Positions 1-6,076 of a stretch of DNA of 12,478 nucleotides are shown here, one piece after another; position 1 is the stretch's first letter, and every line of letters begins with the position of its first letter. Source of the DNA: Chloroflexota bacterium (GTDB lineage: Bacteria; Chloroflexota; Dehalococcoidia; JACPPY01). The position numbers and the translations under genes are program-made. Where the stretch lies: assembly GCA_016189825.1 (NCBI GenBank), contig JACPRR010000037.1, positions 1 through 12,478 of the forward strand. Direction: 5' to 3'. A model generated the notes under the pieces. That model was not told the DNA's origin. It searched no databases and saw only the letters and a list, made by a program, of their open reading frames with translations.

Positions 1-72
1 GGATGTCTGCCGGTTGGAGCTCAACGACGGACGGTTCATGGATGTCATAAGAGACTCTCGCGAAAGGCAAGG

Positions 73-101
73 GCGAATACGAATTCGCTGGCTTCGCCAG
101 C
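73..101. repeat. Two adjacent short palindromes
   Basis: GCGAAT (73-78) and ATTCGC (83-88) form a perfect 6-bp inverted repeat around ACGA. It is followed at once by GCTGGC (87-92) and GCCAGC (96-101), another perfect 6-bp inverted repeat around TTC. The first resembles the dispersed GGGCGAATACG...ATTCGCCC type often seen between genes in bacterial genomes. That resemblance is from memory and untested here. Confidence 0.5.
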
Positions 102-142
102 CGCGCTACCCCACGTCATACCGGCCCTTCGGCGCCATGGTT

Positions 143-199
143 CCTGAGCCTGTCGAAGGACGGCCCCTGAGGCTCTCGAAGGGCTCGAAGGGCTCGAAG
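143..199. repeat. Direct repeats of the CCTGAGCCTGTCGAAGG type with 9-bp tandem units
   Basis: CCTGAGCCTGTCGAAGG (143-159) recurs as CCTGAGGCTCTCGAAGG (166-182) with two mismatches. The second copy runs into tandem 9-bp units: CTCTCGAAG (173-181), GGCTCGAAG (182-190) and GGCTCGAAG (191-199). The core matches a dispersed intergenic repeat that is common in environmental bacterial genomes. Its function is unknown. Confidence 0.6.
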
Positions 200-260
200 G
201 TGTGGCGCTCGGGGTAAACTGGGGCCGGTATTCAGCGGCTGAGGGAAACGGGGGTTCTGG

Positions 261-297
261 ATTCCGGCTCTTGGGGCGGAATGACGTTTCGCGGAAT
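261..297. repeat. ATTCCG...CGGAAT inverted repeat with an extra CGGAAT copy
   Basis: ATTCCG (261-266) pairs with CGGAAT (277-282), and a further CGGAAT lies at 292-297. The context, ending in GGAATGACG, is typical of degenerate copies of the widespread GGATTCC...GGAATGACG intergenic repeat. A related fragment, CGTCACGCCCGGATTCC, lies at 5984-6000. Confidence 0.45.
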
Positions 298-314
298 GCT
301 GAGAGCGCAAACTA

Positions 315-343
315 TTGACATTGGTCATGAGATATGCTAGGGT
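315..343 (+). promoter_or_regulatory. Sigma70-like promoter candidate upstream of the first lipoprotein gene
   Basis: A perfect -35 hexamer TTGACA (315-320) is followed after 17 bases by TAGGGT (338-343), which keeps the important T-A---T positions of the -10 box. Transcription would start near 350. That leaves a leader of about 320 nt before the ATG at 669, long enough for RNA-level control. Confidence 0.45.
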
Positions 344-425
344 ATGCGCAATTCCTCCTTGACCAATATTCATCTCGACGGCGAGCCAGAAGCGGGAGGC
401 AGCAGATCACGGGTGACGCGGACGT

Positions 426-511
426 CTGGGACGGCACCGGCGGTAAATTAATTTGGTCCCAGGTAATCTCCCCGCTTGCCGGTCGAAAGCTATTGATTGC
501 CGGCGGGCGGG
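426..511 (+). promoter_or_regulatory. Two adjacent hairpins in the presumed leader (unknown structured RNA?)
   Basis: CTGGGAC (426-432) pairs perfectly with GTCCCAG (456-462). The segment 471-482 pairs with 500-511 over 12 bp, two of them G-U, around a 17-nt loop. Neither is followed by a T-run, so these are not ordinary rho-independent terminators. They lie between the candidate promoter and the gene at 669 and may form a structured 5' leader. I do not recognise a riboswitch class. Confidence 0.35.
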
Positions 512-668
512 AACGTAAGTTCTGGTCTTCTTCCGTACAATGGACTTGAGGGCAATGCTCGTATGCCAGGGCGGCGATGTTGCCGCGTTTGCCTGTGCCT
601 GAATGAATGCGTCGAGCGCACTCCGTGTGGTTCGTACCATCGAGCGCAGAGGGACGGGAGGGAATAAC

Positions 669-2423
669 ATGGGACTCGGGACGGGAATCAGGTTGGGCGC
701 GGCGACGTTGGCGGCGTTGGTCCTGATCGTGACAGGTTGCGGCAAGGCCACCCCTACTCCTGTCAGTTCGACGACAACCAGTGTATCACCCACATCCACA
801 CTTGCGACTACGACTTCGGGTGCCGCGTCCACTGCGGTCTCGGGTACTACGTCGACCACGAGCAAGCCCACGGCGACCACCGCCACACCTTCAACAGCTA
901 CAGGTGCGCCCTTTGGCGAGTTACGGGTAGTGCTGAGCAGTATGGCGGGCGAGGTGCTGTATCCAACCGCGCTGACGTGCGCCGGGAGGCAGGACCTGCT
1001 GTCCCCCATGTTCGACACCCTTTTCAATCTGGACGGCTCCAAGATCGCGCCCGGTGTCGTCGAACGGTGGGAAGCGTCTCCTGACGGTCTTACATGGACG
1101 TACTACATTCGGAAGGGGATCAAGTTCCACGATGGCAGTGAGTTGACCGCGACCGATGTCAAGTTCAGCATCGAGGACAGCACCAGGGACCGGTTCACTA
1201 CTGTGATGAAAGACACGCTGGCACGTGTAGATGTGCTGGACACATACAGCATACGTATCGTCACGAAGTTCAGCGAACCCTTCTTCCAGTTTTTGAGCTC
1301 GTTCTATTGCCCAAATTTCAGTCTGGTGATTCCCAAAGCCACTTATGAGCGGAATGGCTATGATGCGTTCGTCGGCAAGCCAGTGGGAAGCGGCCCGTGG
1401 AGATTCGCCAGGCGCGTGCCCGGGGACATGATCCAGTTCGAGGCGAACGCCAACTATTGGGGTCAGGTACCTGCATTCAAGAGTCTGTCTACAATTCTGG
1501 CTCCGGAAGAATCCACCCGAATTGCTATGCTGAGGACCGGAGCGGGCGATATGGCCGACGTCTCTGTGGAGGGCGCTGTCAGCCTTGAGTCAGCGGGATT
1601 GCGATCGGTTGGCATGAACCCGGTGTCGATCGGGGTCGAACTGCTTGGCGCCTACGAGTCAAAAGCTGCTGGGATGCCCATCAGCGACGCCAGGGTGCGA
1701 CAGGCGCTCTCACTAGCCATCAACCGAAACGACATCATTAAGACCCTGTTTTCAGGCAAGGCCATTCCTTCGGCCCCTGTGTGGATGTCCGAGATCCACG
1801 AAGAAAACGTTGATATCGCCTATTGGCTGGATCAAGCGGCCAAGGTGTACAACCGCTATGACCTCAGCGCGGCCAAGCAGCTTCTACAGGCTGCTGGGTA
1901 CGCGAGCGGATTCAGCATAAAACTGACTGCCTTCCCGGTCGGCGGGTCCGTTTCTCTGCCGAAGCTGGCGGAAGTGGTCCAGGGGTACTGGAAGGCCATC
2001 GGTGTCAACGCCGAGATCATCCCCGTGTCCGACTACGGGACGATTCGGCCTTACGTCAACGTCCTGCAGTCGGACCGAATGATCGGCCAGGCAATGGCTT
2101 TCCGCGCTACCACGCGTCCGAACACTCCAGACTTCCTCAACGCCTACCTGCACAGCACAAAGGGATCCCAGGCCCTCCTGGGCAAGGCATTCCCAGAACT
2201 TGACAGGCTGCTGGACGTTGCCCGGACGGAAATAAACACTGCCAAGAGGAAGGCTACGATTGACCAGATCATCAAGATGGCCGCCGACACCAATGTCATT
2301 CTGACGGTTGCTCAGGTTCCCGCGATGGTCGGGCTGGGATCTGAGGTAGACGATGCGGGCTTCTTGAACAGCAGGACGGCCCACATCCTCCAGTACGCGA
2401 ACAGGATGAAGCACAGGAAATGA
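669..2423 (+). CDS. ABC-type oligopeptide/solute-binding lipoprotein (SBP family 5)
   Basis: This is an extracytoplasmic solute receptor of the DppA/OppA type, expected to hand peptides or other small organic solutes to an ABC permease. I chose the ATG at 669 (584 aa) because GGGAGGG lies 6 bases upstream and the protein then begins with a compact lipoprotein signal. That signal has a hydrophobic stretch at about residues 9-22 and the lipobox VTGC with the lipid-anchored Cys at 24. Residues 26-87 or so are a Ser/Thr/Pro/Ala linker. The binding domain follows, with the family segments RKGIKFHDG, TATDVKFS and VGSGPWRF, and ends close to the C-terminus. Length is near normal for the family. No permease or ATPase gene is adjacent, so it is an orphan receptor in this window. 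It is a clear paralogue of the lipoprotein at 6077-7840. The ligand cannot be read from the sequence, and many family members bind non-peptide ligands. Confidence 0.9.
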   Translation: MGLGTGIRLGAATLAALVLIVTGCGKATPTPVSSTTTSVSPTSTLATTTSGAASTAVSGTTSTTSKPTATTATPSTATGAPFGELRVVLSSMAGEVLYPTALTCAGRQDLLSPMFDTLFNLDGSKIAPGVVERWEASPDGLTWTYYIRKGIKFHDGSELTATDVKFSIEDSTRDRFTTVMKDTLARVDVLDTYSIRIVTKFSEPFFQFLSSFYCPNFSLVIPKATYERNGYDAFVGKPVGSGPWRFARRVPGDMIQFEANANYWGQVPAFKSLSTILAPEESTRIAMLRTGAGDMADVSVEGAVSLESAGLRSVGMNPVSIGVELLGAYESKAAGMPISDARVRQALSLAINRNDIIKTLFSGKAIPSAPVWMSEIHEENVDIAYWLDQAAKVYNRYDLSAAKQLLQAAGYASGFSIKLTAFPVGGSVSLPKLAEVVQGYWKAIGVNAEIIPVSDYGTIRPYVNVLQSDRMIGQAMAFRATTRPNTPDFLNAYLHSTKGSQALLGKAFPELDRLLDVARTEINTAKRKATIDQIIKMAADTNVILTVAQVPAMVGLGSEVDDAGFLNSRTAHILQYANRMKHRK

Positions 2424-2435
2424 GCGATCCCGGCG

Positions 2436-2463
2436 CGGTCATCCTGCAGCAATTCGGTGACCG
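2436..2463. other. Hairpin in the spacer between lipoprotein and selenoprotein genes
   Basis: CGGTCA (2436-2441) and TGACCG (2458-2463) are a perfect inverted repeat that extends by two more pairs, one of them G-U. No T-run follows, so it is not a clear terminator. The 102-bp spacer otherwise holds only the ribosome binding site of the next gene and no convincing promoter, so co-transcription is likely. Confidence 0.35.
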
Positions 2464-2525
2464 TGGTTTGCCAGGACCTGCAACTTACATTGAGCCACAC
2501 GAGAACGAGGAAAGGAGTTACCGGA

Positions 2526-4247
2526 ATGACTACTAGAACAGCGGTACACTACGAAGTGCTTAGTCCATGGGCCGACGTCGATCCTCAACCACTCCGGGGG
2601 TTGACTCCGGGCGTTCGGCAGATGGAAGGAAAGACCATAGGCCTCCTGGCCAACCACAAATACACCGCTCGGCCCATCCTTACCATTGTCGAAAGGAAGC
2701 TGAAGCAGAGATATCCCTCCATCAAGACTAGCTGGCACAAGGCACTCCGGCCCTACAAGTGGGCCTGGAACACAGGGACAGAGCGGCCAACAGACCCTGA
2801 GATCAAGGAGTGGGTGAAGGACCTGCAGGAATGGTCGAAAGGGGTGGACGCAGTCGTCGCAGCGATAGGCGACTGAGGGGGTTGCCCGAAGTACCTTGTG
2901 TACGATGCGATGGTCGTAGAAAAGGCGAACAAGCCCGCGGTCGTGTTGTGCGCCGAAGGTTTTGAGGATAACGTGCTATCGGCCGCGCGATCCAGGGGAA
3001 TGCCGGGTTTCCGGTTCGTGTCTGAGACAGTCCCCTCGGAGTGCAGCGTGCAGGAGAAGATCGAGGCCGGAATCACCGAAAAGGTCATCGACGACATCGT
3101 CAAGGAGTTGACGCGTCCGTTGACTGAGGAGGAGAAGAGCCCGGCGCGGCCAAACTTGCCCCAGTCACCGAGAATCGTGTCCCGCGGCGACATACAGGAG
3201 ATCAACCGGTCCTTCTACGAAAGCGGATGGACCGACGGCATGCCCATAATCCCCCCAACCGATGCCCTCGTGGCAGACATGTTGACCGGGACCGACCTTC
3301 CTGCGGACCATGAGGTAGCCGAACTGATACCCCGCTTGGGAAAGGCAACGGTAGAGAAGATAGCCATCAACGCTGTCATGGCCGGTGCCTTGCCGACACA
3401 TCTGCCGTTGATAATCGCGGGCGTGCAGATCCTTGCCGACCCGATGTCAAGATTCGGCCTCTATGCGTTCAGCATGGGTTCGTGGTCGCCGTTCTGGATC
3501 GTGAACGGGCCAGTGCGCCACGACGTTAATGTGTATGGCGGTCAGGGTGCCCTGAGTCCGGGGCGCATAGCCAACGCCGCCTTGGGGCGCTCATTGGCCT
3601 TGATTGCGAAAAACATCGGTGGCGTACGCCAGGGCCTTGAGGACATGGGTGTTCACGGCAATCCTATGAAATACAGCATGGTTACCGGAGAAAACGAAGA
3701 AGAGAGTCCGTGGGAACCTTTGCATGTTACCCGGGGTTTTGGGAAAGAAGACAGCACTATCACGATGTTTTATCCTAACTCCTATGTGGATGTCCTGGTG
3801 TACACCCCCGATGCGAAAGGCATCCTCAACACTGCAATCTACAATATTCCCCCGGCGAGGGGAGGCATACTGTGTATGCTGATACCTCCCAAGCTGGCGC
3901 AGTTCCTTGCTGATGAAGGGTGGAGCAAGAAAGATATCAAGGGCTTCATCAAGGAGTACACTCGATGCACCCCTGACAAGCACTGGTACCACACCATACC
4001 AGGAATCACGAAAGAGGAATTCATTCCATTCCTGCCTTTCTCCCCCACCGACATGATGCCGTTGATAACCGGCGACGATCAGATAGAGGTCGTCGTCAGC
4101 GGCAAACATACGGGATACATAGGCCTGACGATGGGTTGCTGGCACATATTTGATACCTTCGTGACGAAGAAGGTCGAGTTCCCTGCCAATTGGACCAAGT
4201 TGGTCGCGAAGTACAAAGATATGGTGCCACACTACGCCGAATACTAA
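2526..4247 (+). CDS. UGSC-family selenoprotein (UGGC variant) with C-terminal domain fusion; TGA 2874-2876 read as Sec
   Basis: One 573-residue protein is encoded if the in-frame TGA at 2874-2876 is read as selenocysteine (U117). AAGGAG lies 8 bases before the ATG at 2526. The open frames on both sides of the TGA are in the same phase and continue one fold: VDAVVAAIGD, then U-G-G-C (117-120), then PKYLVYDAMVVEKANKPAVV. That is the pattern of the UGSC (seleno)protein family, where a U/C-G-S-C redox motif follows a hydrophobic strand ending in GD. Here the third position is Gly instead of Ser. Residues 1-200 or so form this domain. After a charged, Pro-rich linker (about 200-215), residues 220-573 form a second conserved-looking domain starting with SGWTDGMPIIPPT, which I cannot name. 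There is no signal peptide, so it is cytoplasmic and probably thiol/selenol redox-active. The substrate is unknown. It follows the binding lipoprotein by 102 bp. The stop codon lies inside an inverted repeat (4244-4348), so the last residues may be recent. Confidence 0.85.
2874..2876 (+). other. Selenocysteine codon (in-frame TGA)
   Basis: This TGA is the only stop between 2526 and 4245 in this frame. It sits where the UGSC family has Sec or Cys, with the partner Cys (TGC, 2883-2885) three residues later. A gene caller using standard decoding would end one gene here and start a second at the GTG at 2898, cutting through the redox motif. Confidence 0.85.
2901..2918 (+). promoter_or_regulatory. 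Candidate bacterial SECIS hairpin
   Basis: TACGAT (2901-2906) pairs with GTCGTA (2913-2918), with one G-U pair, around the loop GCGATG. The apical loop begins with G and lies about 30 nt after the TGA. This is compatible with the loose bacterial SECIS pattern of a small stem-loop just downstream of the UGA with G at the start of the loop. A competing hairpin, GTAC (2891-2894) with GTAC (2900-2903), is also possible. The assignment is by eye and bacterial SECIS elements are weakly conserved. Confidence 0.45.
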
Positions 4248-4348
4248 TACAAACGGCCTATAATCTGTGGCATGGCGCACAGGCAGAGATCCTTCCGTGA
4301 AGGATGCCACCCATAGGGATGCAACATCACTTAGTTCGTTTGTATTAG
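4244..4348. repeat. Nested inverted-repeat element (MITE-like) across the selenoprotein stop codon
   Basis: CTAATACAAACG (4244-4255) and CGTTTGTATTAG (4337-4348) are perfect 12-bp inverted arms. Inside are GTGGCAT (4267-4273) with ATGCCAC (4304-4310), and ATCCTTC (4289-4295) with GAAGGAT (4299-4305). The element can be read as ATACAAACG terminal repeats flanked by TA. That fits the TA target duplication of IS630/Tc1-type miniature elements, but the palindromic TA makes this ambiguous. It lies between convergent genes, and its left arm contains the TAA stop (4245-4247) of the selenoprotein gene. A bidirectional termination role is the alternative, though I see no T-run. Confidence 0.5.
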
Positions 4349-4442
4349 CAATTGCAGACGGCGTCGGCACGAGCTCAGTTGACGTTGTGGGAGATCCCCG
4401 ATCAACTATAGGGGCTTTAGGTCATCGTACGGTTCAATTGCA
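4349..4442. repeat. 78-bp segment flanked by direct repeats CAATTGCA
   Basis: CAATTGCA occurs at 4349-4356, directly after the inverted-repeat element, and again at 4435-4442, overlapping the last codons of the minus-strand enzyme gene. The 78 bases between them contain AGTTGA (4377-4382) pairing with TCAACT (4402-4407). The 8-bp repeat could be a target-site duplication or chance. Confidence 0.25.
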
Positions 4443-5915
4443 AGAGCGGTACCTGCGCAGAGCTAGCGAGGCGCCCTGCTTCTGGATGTGAACGTAGCTC
4501 GTGTCTTTCTTCTTCGTCAGCTCGGTGATCAGGGCCATCAATGGCCTGTCCCCGCGAGGGTAGGCGGTCTTGATCGGCCCTGCGTCCAGCATGGCATCAA
4601 CGTGATGTTTCGGGTACAGGATACGCAGCAGCAGCTCTTCACCGGAGATGCCTGGCAGCCCCACCTGTTTGCGCAGGTCTTCTGTGGACGGCTGCGGCTG
4701 CACCCAGTTCAGGTAACGCCTGGCCTGGGGCAGGCTGGAGACCTTGTCCAGCACGTTCTGGTCTACCGGCGCCGGCGGCTTGCCGTAATGGCCCAATATG
4801 TACCTGATGGTCTCGTCCGGCGCCACCTTGTAGCGCTCCCCGACACTGACGTTGAGCACCGCCTGCACATTCATTATCTGCGAGTACGGAGTCACATTGG
4901 GCGGATAGCCCAACTCCTTGCCCATGAGCTGTATGTCGTCTATCACCTCATCCCAGCGGTCTTCCATGCCCCTCTGCGCCAGAAACGACTTAAGGTTCGA
5001 GATCACTCCCCCCGCCATGCCGCGCGTGGCCTGCGAAACGTCGTATTCCACGGGGACTCCGATGGGTTTGCCCTCTCTCTTGGCCACGTAAGCGAAATGG
5101 GCGGACTCGGCCTCCAGCGCCTTCCTGTTCACCATAGGCTTGTAGCCCAGCAGGCTGAGGTTCCGCTCCAAGTTCAACGCAGAGGCAAGAGAAGGTCCGT
5201 TGGCCAGTGGCGGGACGCAGGTGTGTACTACCCTGGCCCCCAGGCGAACGGCCTCCAGGTAGCACAAGGGTGCGAGCCCGGTGTTGCAGTGGGAGTGGAA
5301 TCCCAGAGGTATCTTGCCGATGCCCTTGAGAATCGCTGGCACCAGCGTCCTGGTGCGCTCCGGGGTAAGCAGCCCCATGGAGTCCTTTATCCAGATGATA
5401 TCCGGCTTGAGTGCCTGGGCTATCTCGGCCGCCTTTCGTGTATACCACCTATCGGTGTGTATGGGAGTGATCGCATATACCATGGGGACGTTGATCTTGA
5501 GCCCCAGCTTCCTGGATAGCCTCGCTATCGGGCTCATTTCTGCGTAGTTGCCCAAGAACTCATTCAATCCGGTCCAACTAGCGCCAGCCTCGGCCCAGGT
5601 CTTCATCCACAGTTCGCGCACTGACTCGGGTACAACCTCGAACTGGCCGAGGGCCTTGTGCTGCGTTCCGAAGGCCAAAGGAGTGTGCGGCATGGCCCTG
5701 GCGAGGAGACGCACTATGTCGAACCGGTTTTCACGGAAATAGTACATGCTGGAGCTGATTTGTCCTCCCCCGCCCATGTGCACGCACTCGTACCCGGCCT
5801 CGGCGATCACCGGGGCAATGGCAAGCATCATTGCCGCGGATGTCCGCGTCGCCCACAGGCTCTGGGGGCCATCGCGCAGCGTTTGATCTTCGAATCGGAC
5901 CTCGTTATCGTTCAC
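4434..5915 (-). CDS. Carboxyltransferase-like DRE-TIM enzyme (PycB/OadA-like, no biotin domain)
   Basis: This 493-residue protein resembles the carboxyltransferase part of pyruvate carboxylase subunit B and oxaloacetate decarboxylase alpha. Residues 5-255 or so are an HMGL-type TIM barrel: DQTLRDGPQSL (10-20, metal-binding Asp10), WIKDSMGLL (175-183, Lys177 at the carbamylated-lysine position) and the metal ligands His207/His209 in FHSHCNTG. Residues 265-385 or so match the conserved carboxylase domain (GGVISNL, DRWDEV, VTPYSQI). There is no C-terminal biotinyl domain with an MKM motif. By eye, the pyruvate-binding Arg of the usual RGQN loop is replaced near FGTQ (82-85), and the Thr of the usual TSQPS motif is Ala238 in LANGPS. 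Pyruvate/biotin chemistry is therefore doubtful, and it may be a lyase or carboxyltransferase for another substrate. The start GTG (5915) has no good ribosome binding site, but an in-frame stop lies upstream and no better start exists. It follows the lipoprotein gene (161 bp) and is probably co-transcribed with it. Confidence 0.8.
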   Translation of the reverse strand: MNDNEVRFEDQTLRDGPQSLWATRTSAAMMLAIAPVIAEAGYECVHMGGGGQISSSMYYFRENRFDIVRLLARAMPHTPLAFGTQHKALGQFEVVPESVRELWMKTWAEAGASWTGLNEFLGNYAEMSPIARLSRKLGLKINVPMVYAITPIHTDRWYTRKAAEIAQALKPDIIWIKDSMGLLTPERTRTLVPAILKGIGKIPLGFHSHCNTGLAPLCYLEAVRLGARVVHTCVPPLANGPSLASALNLERNLSLLGYKPMVNRKALEAESAHFAYVAKREGKPIGVPVEYDVSQATRGMAGGVISNLKSFLAQRGMEDRWDEVIDDIQLMGKELGYPPNVTPYSQIMNVQAVLNVSVGERYKVAPDETIRYILGHYGKPPAPVDQNVLDKVSSLPQARRYLNWVQPQPSTEDLRKQVGLPGISGEELLLRILYPKHHVDAMLDAGPIKTAYPRGDRPLMALITELTKKKDTSYVHIQKQGASLALRRYRSCN

Positions 5916-5983
5916 GACATCAGCAAGCCAGCGGTGGTCGCTGGCGCCATCCGCGGTAATAAGCTAAGTTGCCCTCTGTACGG

Positions 5984-6035
5984 CGTCACGCCCGGATTCC
6001 ACCCTCTCTCAAATCTCTCCCTTGAGGGAAGAGGG
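5984..6035. repeat. Intergenic palindromic repeat with TCCCT-TG-AGGGA hairpin
   Basis: TCCCT (6018-6022) and AGGGA (6025-6029) form a stem around TG. CTC (6015-6017) and GAG (6031-6033) extend it with one bulged A. The string CTCTCCCTTGAGGGAAGAG resembles the common dispersed CCCTCTCCCTTGAGGGAGAGGG repeat of many bacterial genomes. It is preceded by CGTCACGCCCGGATTCC (5984-6000), a fragment of another repeat type. It lies in the 161-bp spacer between the lipoprotein and enzyme genes, so a transcript of both would carry the hairpin. Confidence 0.5.
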
Positions 6036-6076
6036 CCTAGGACTATTGATGGTGCTGGCTCTCCCCCATCGCGGGA

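Larger units (their letters stand above)
1..668. other. Non-coding region with repeats, a promoter candidate and structured DNA
   Basis: I see no convincing gene in this stretch. The reading frame open from base 2 to 217 is partly a translation of the repeat at 143-199, giving the PEPVEG-like peptide typical of that repeat, so I do not call it. It could still hold the last codons of an upstream gene, which cannot be excluded from the window edge. Positions 71-300 hold several short palindromes and direct repeats, 315-343 a sigma70-like promoter, and 426-511 two adjacent hairpins. Beyond these I recognise nothing. Confidence 0.6.

Noticed and set aside
428..443. T-box-like string GGGACGGCACCGGCGG in the leader
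   Set aside because: It resembles the T-box core (GGGTGGNACCGCGG) only if two insertions are allowed. No specifier stem or terminator could be identified, so it is treated as chance.
407..1042. Minus-strand frame (211 codons) at the start of the first lipoprotein
   Set aside because: The Val-rich part is the antisense of the Thr/Ser linker, and the sense strand has a clear lipoprotein with ribosome binding site and lipobox.
2898..4247. Separate gene starting at GTG 2898
   Set aside because: It starts inside the redox motif region, has no ribosome binding site, and is in phase with the upstream frame. Reading the TGA as Sec gives a single coherent family member.
4377..4413. Bidirectional rho-independent terminator between the convergent genes
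   Set aside because: AGTTGA/TCAACT and CCCC/GGGG pairings exist, but they are short and no T-run follows on either strand.
4488..5519. Long plus-strand frame (343 codons) opposite the carboxyltransferase-like gene
   Set aside because: It is rich in His, Arg, Gln and Gly with no recognisable motif and is antisense to a clear enzyme gene, so it is a shadow frame of GC-rich coding DNA.
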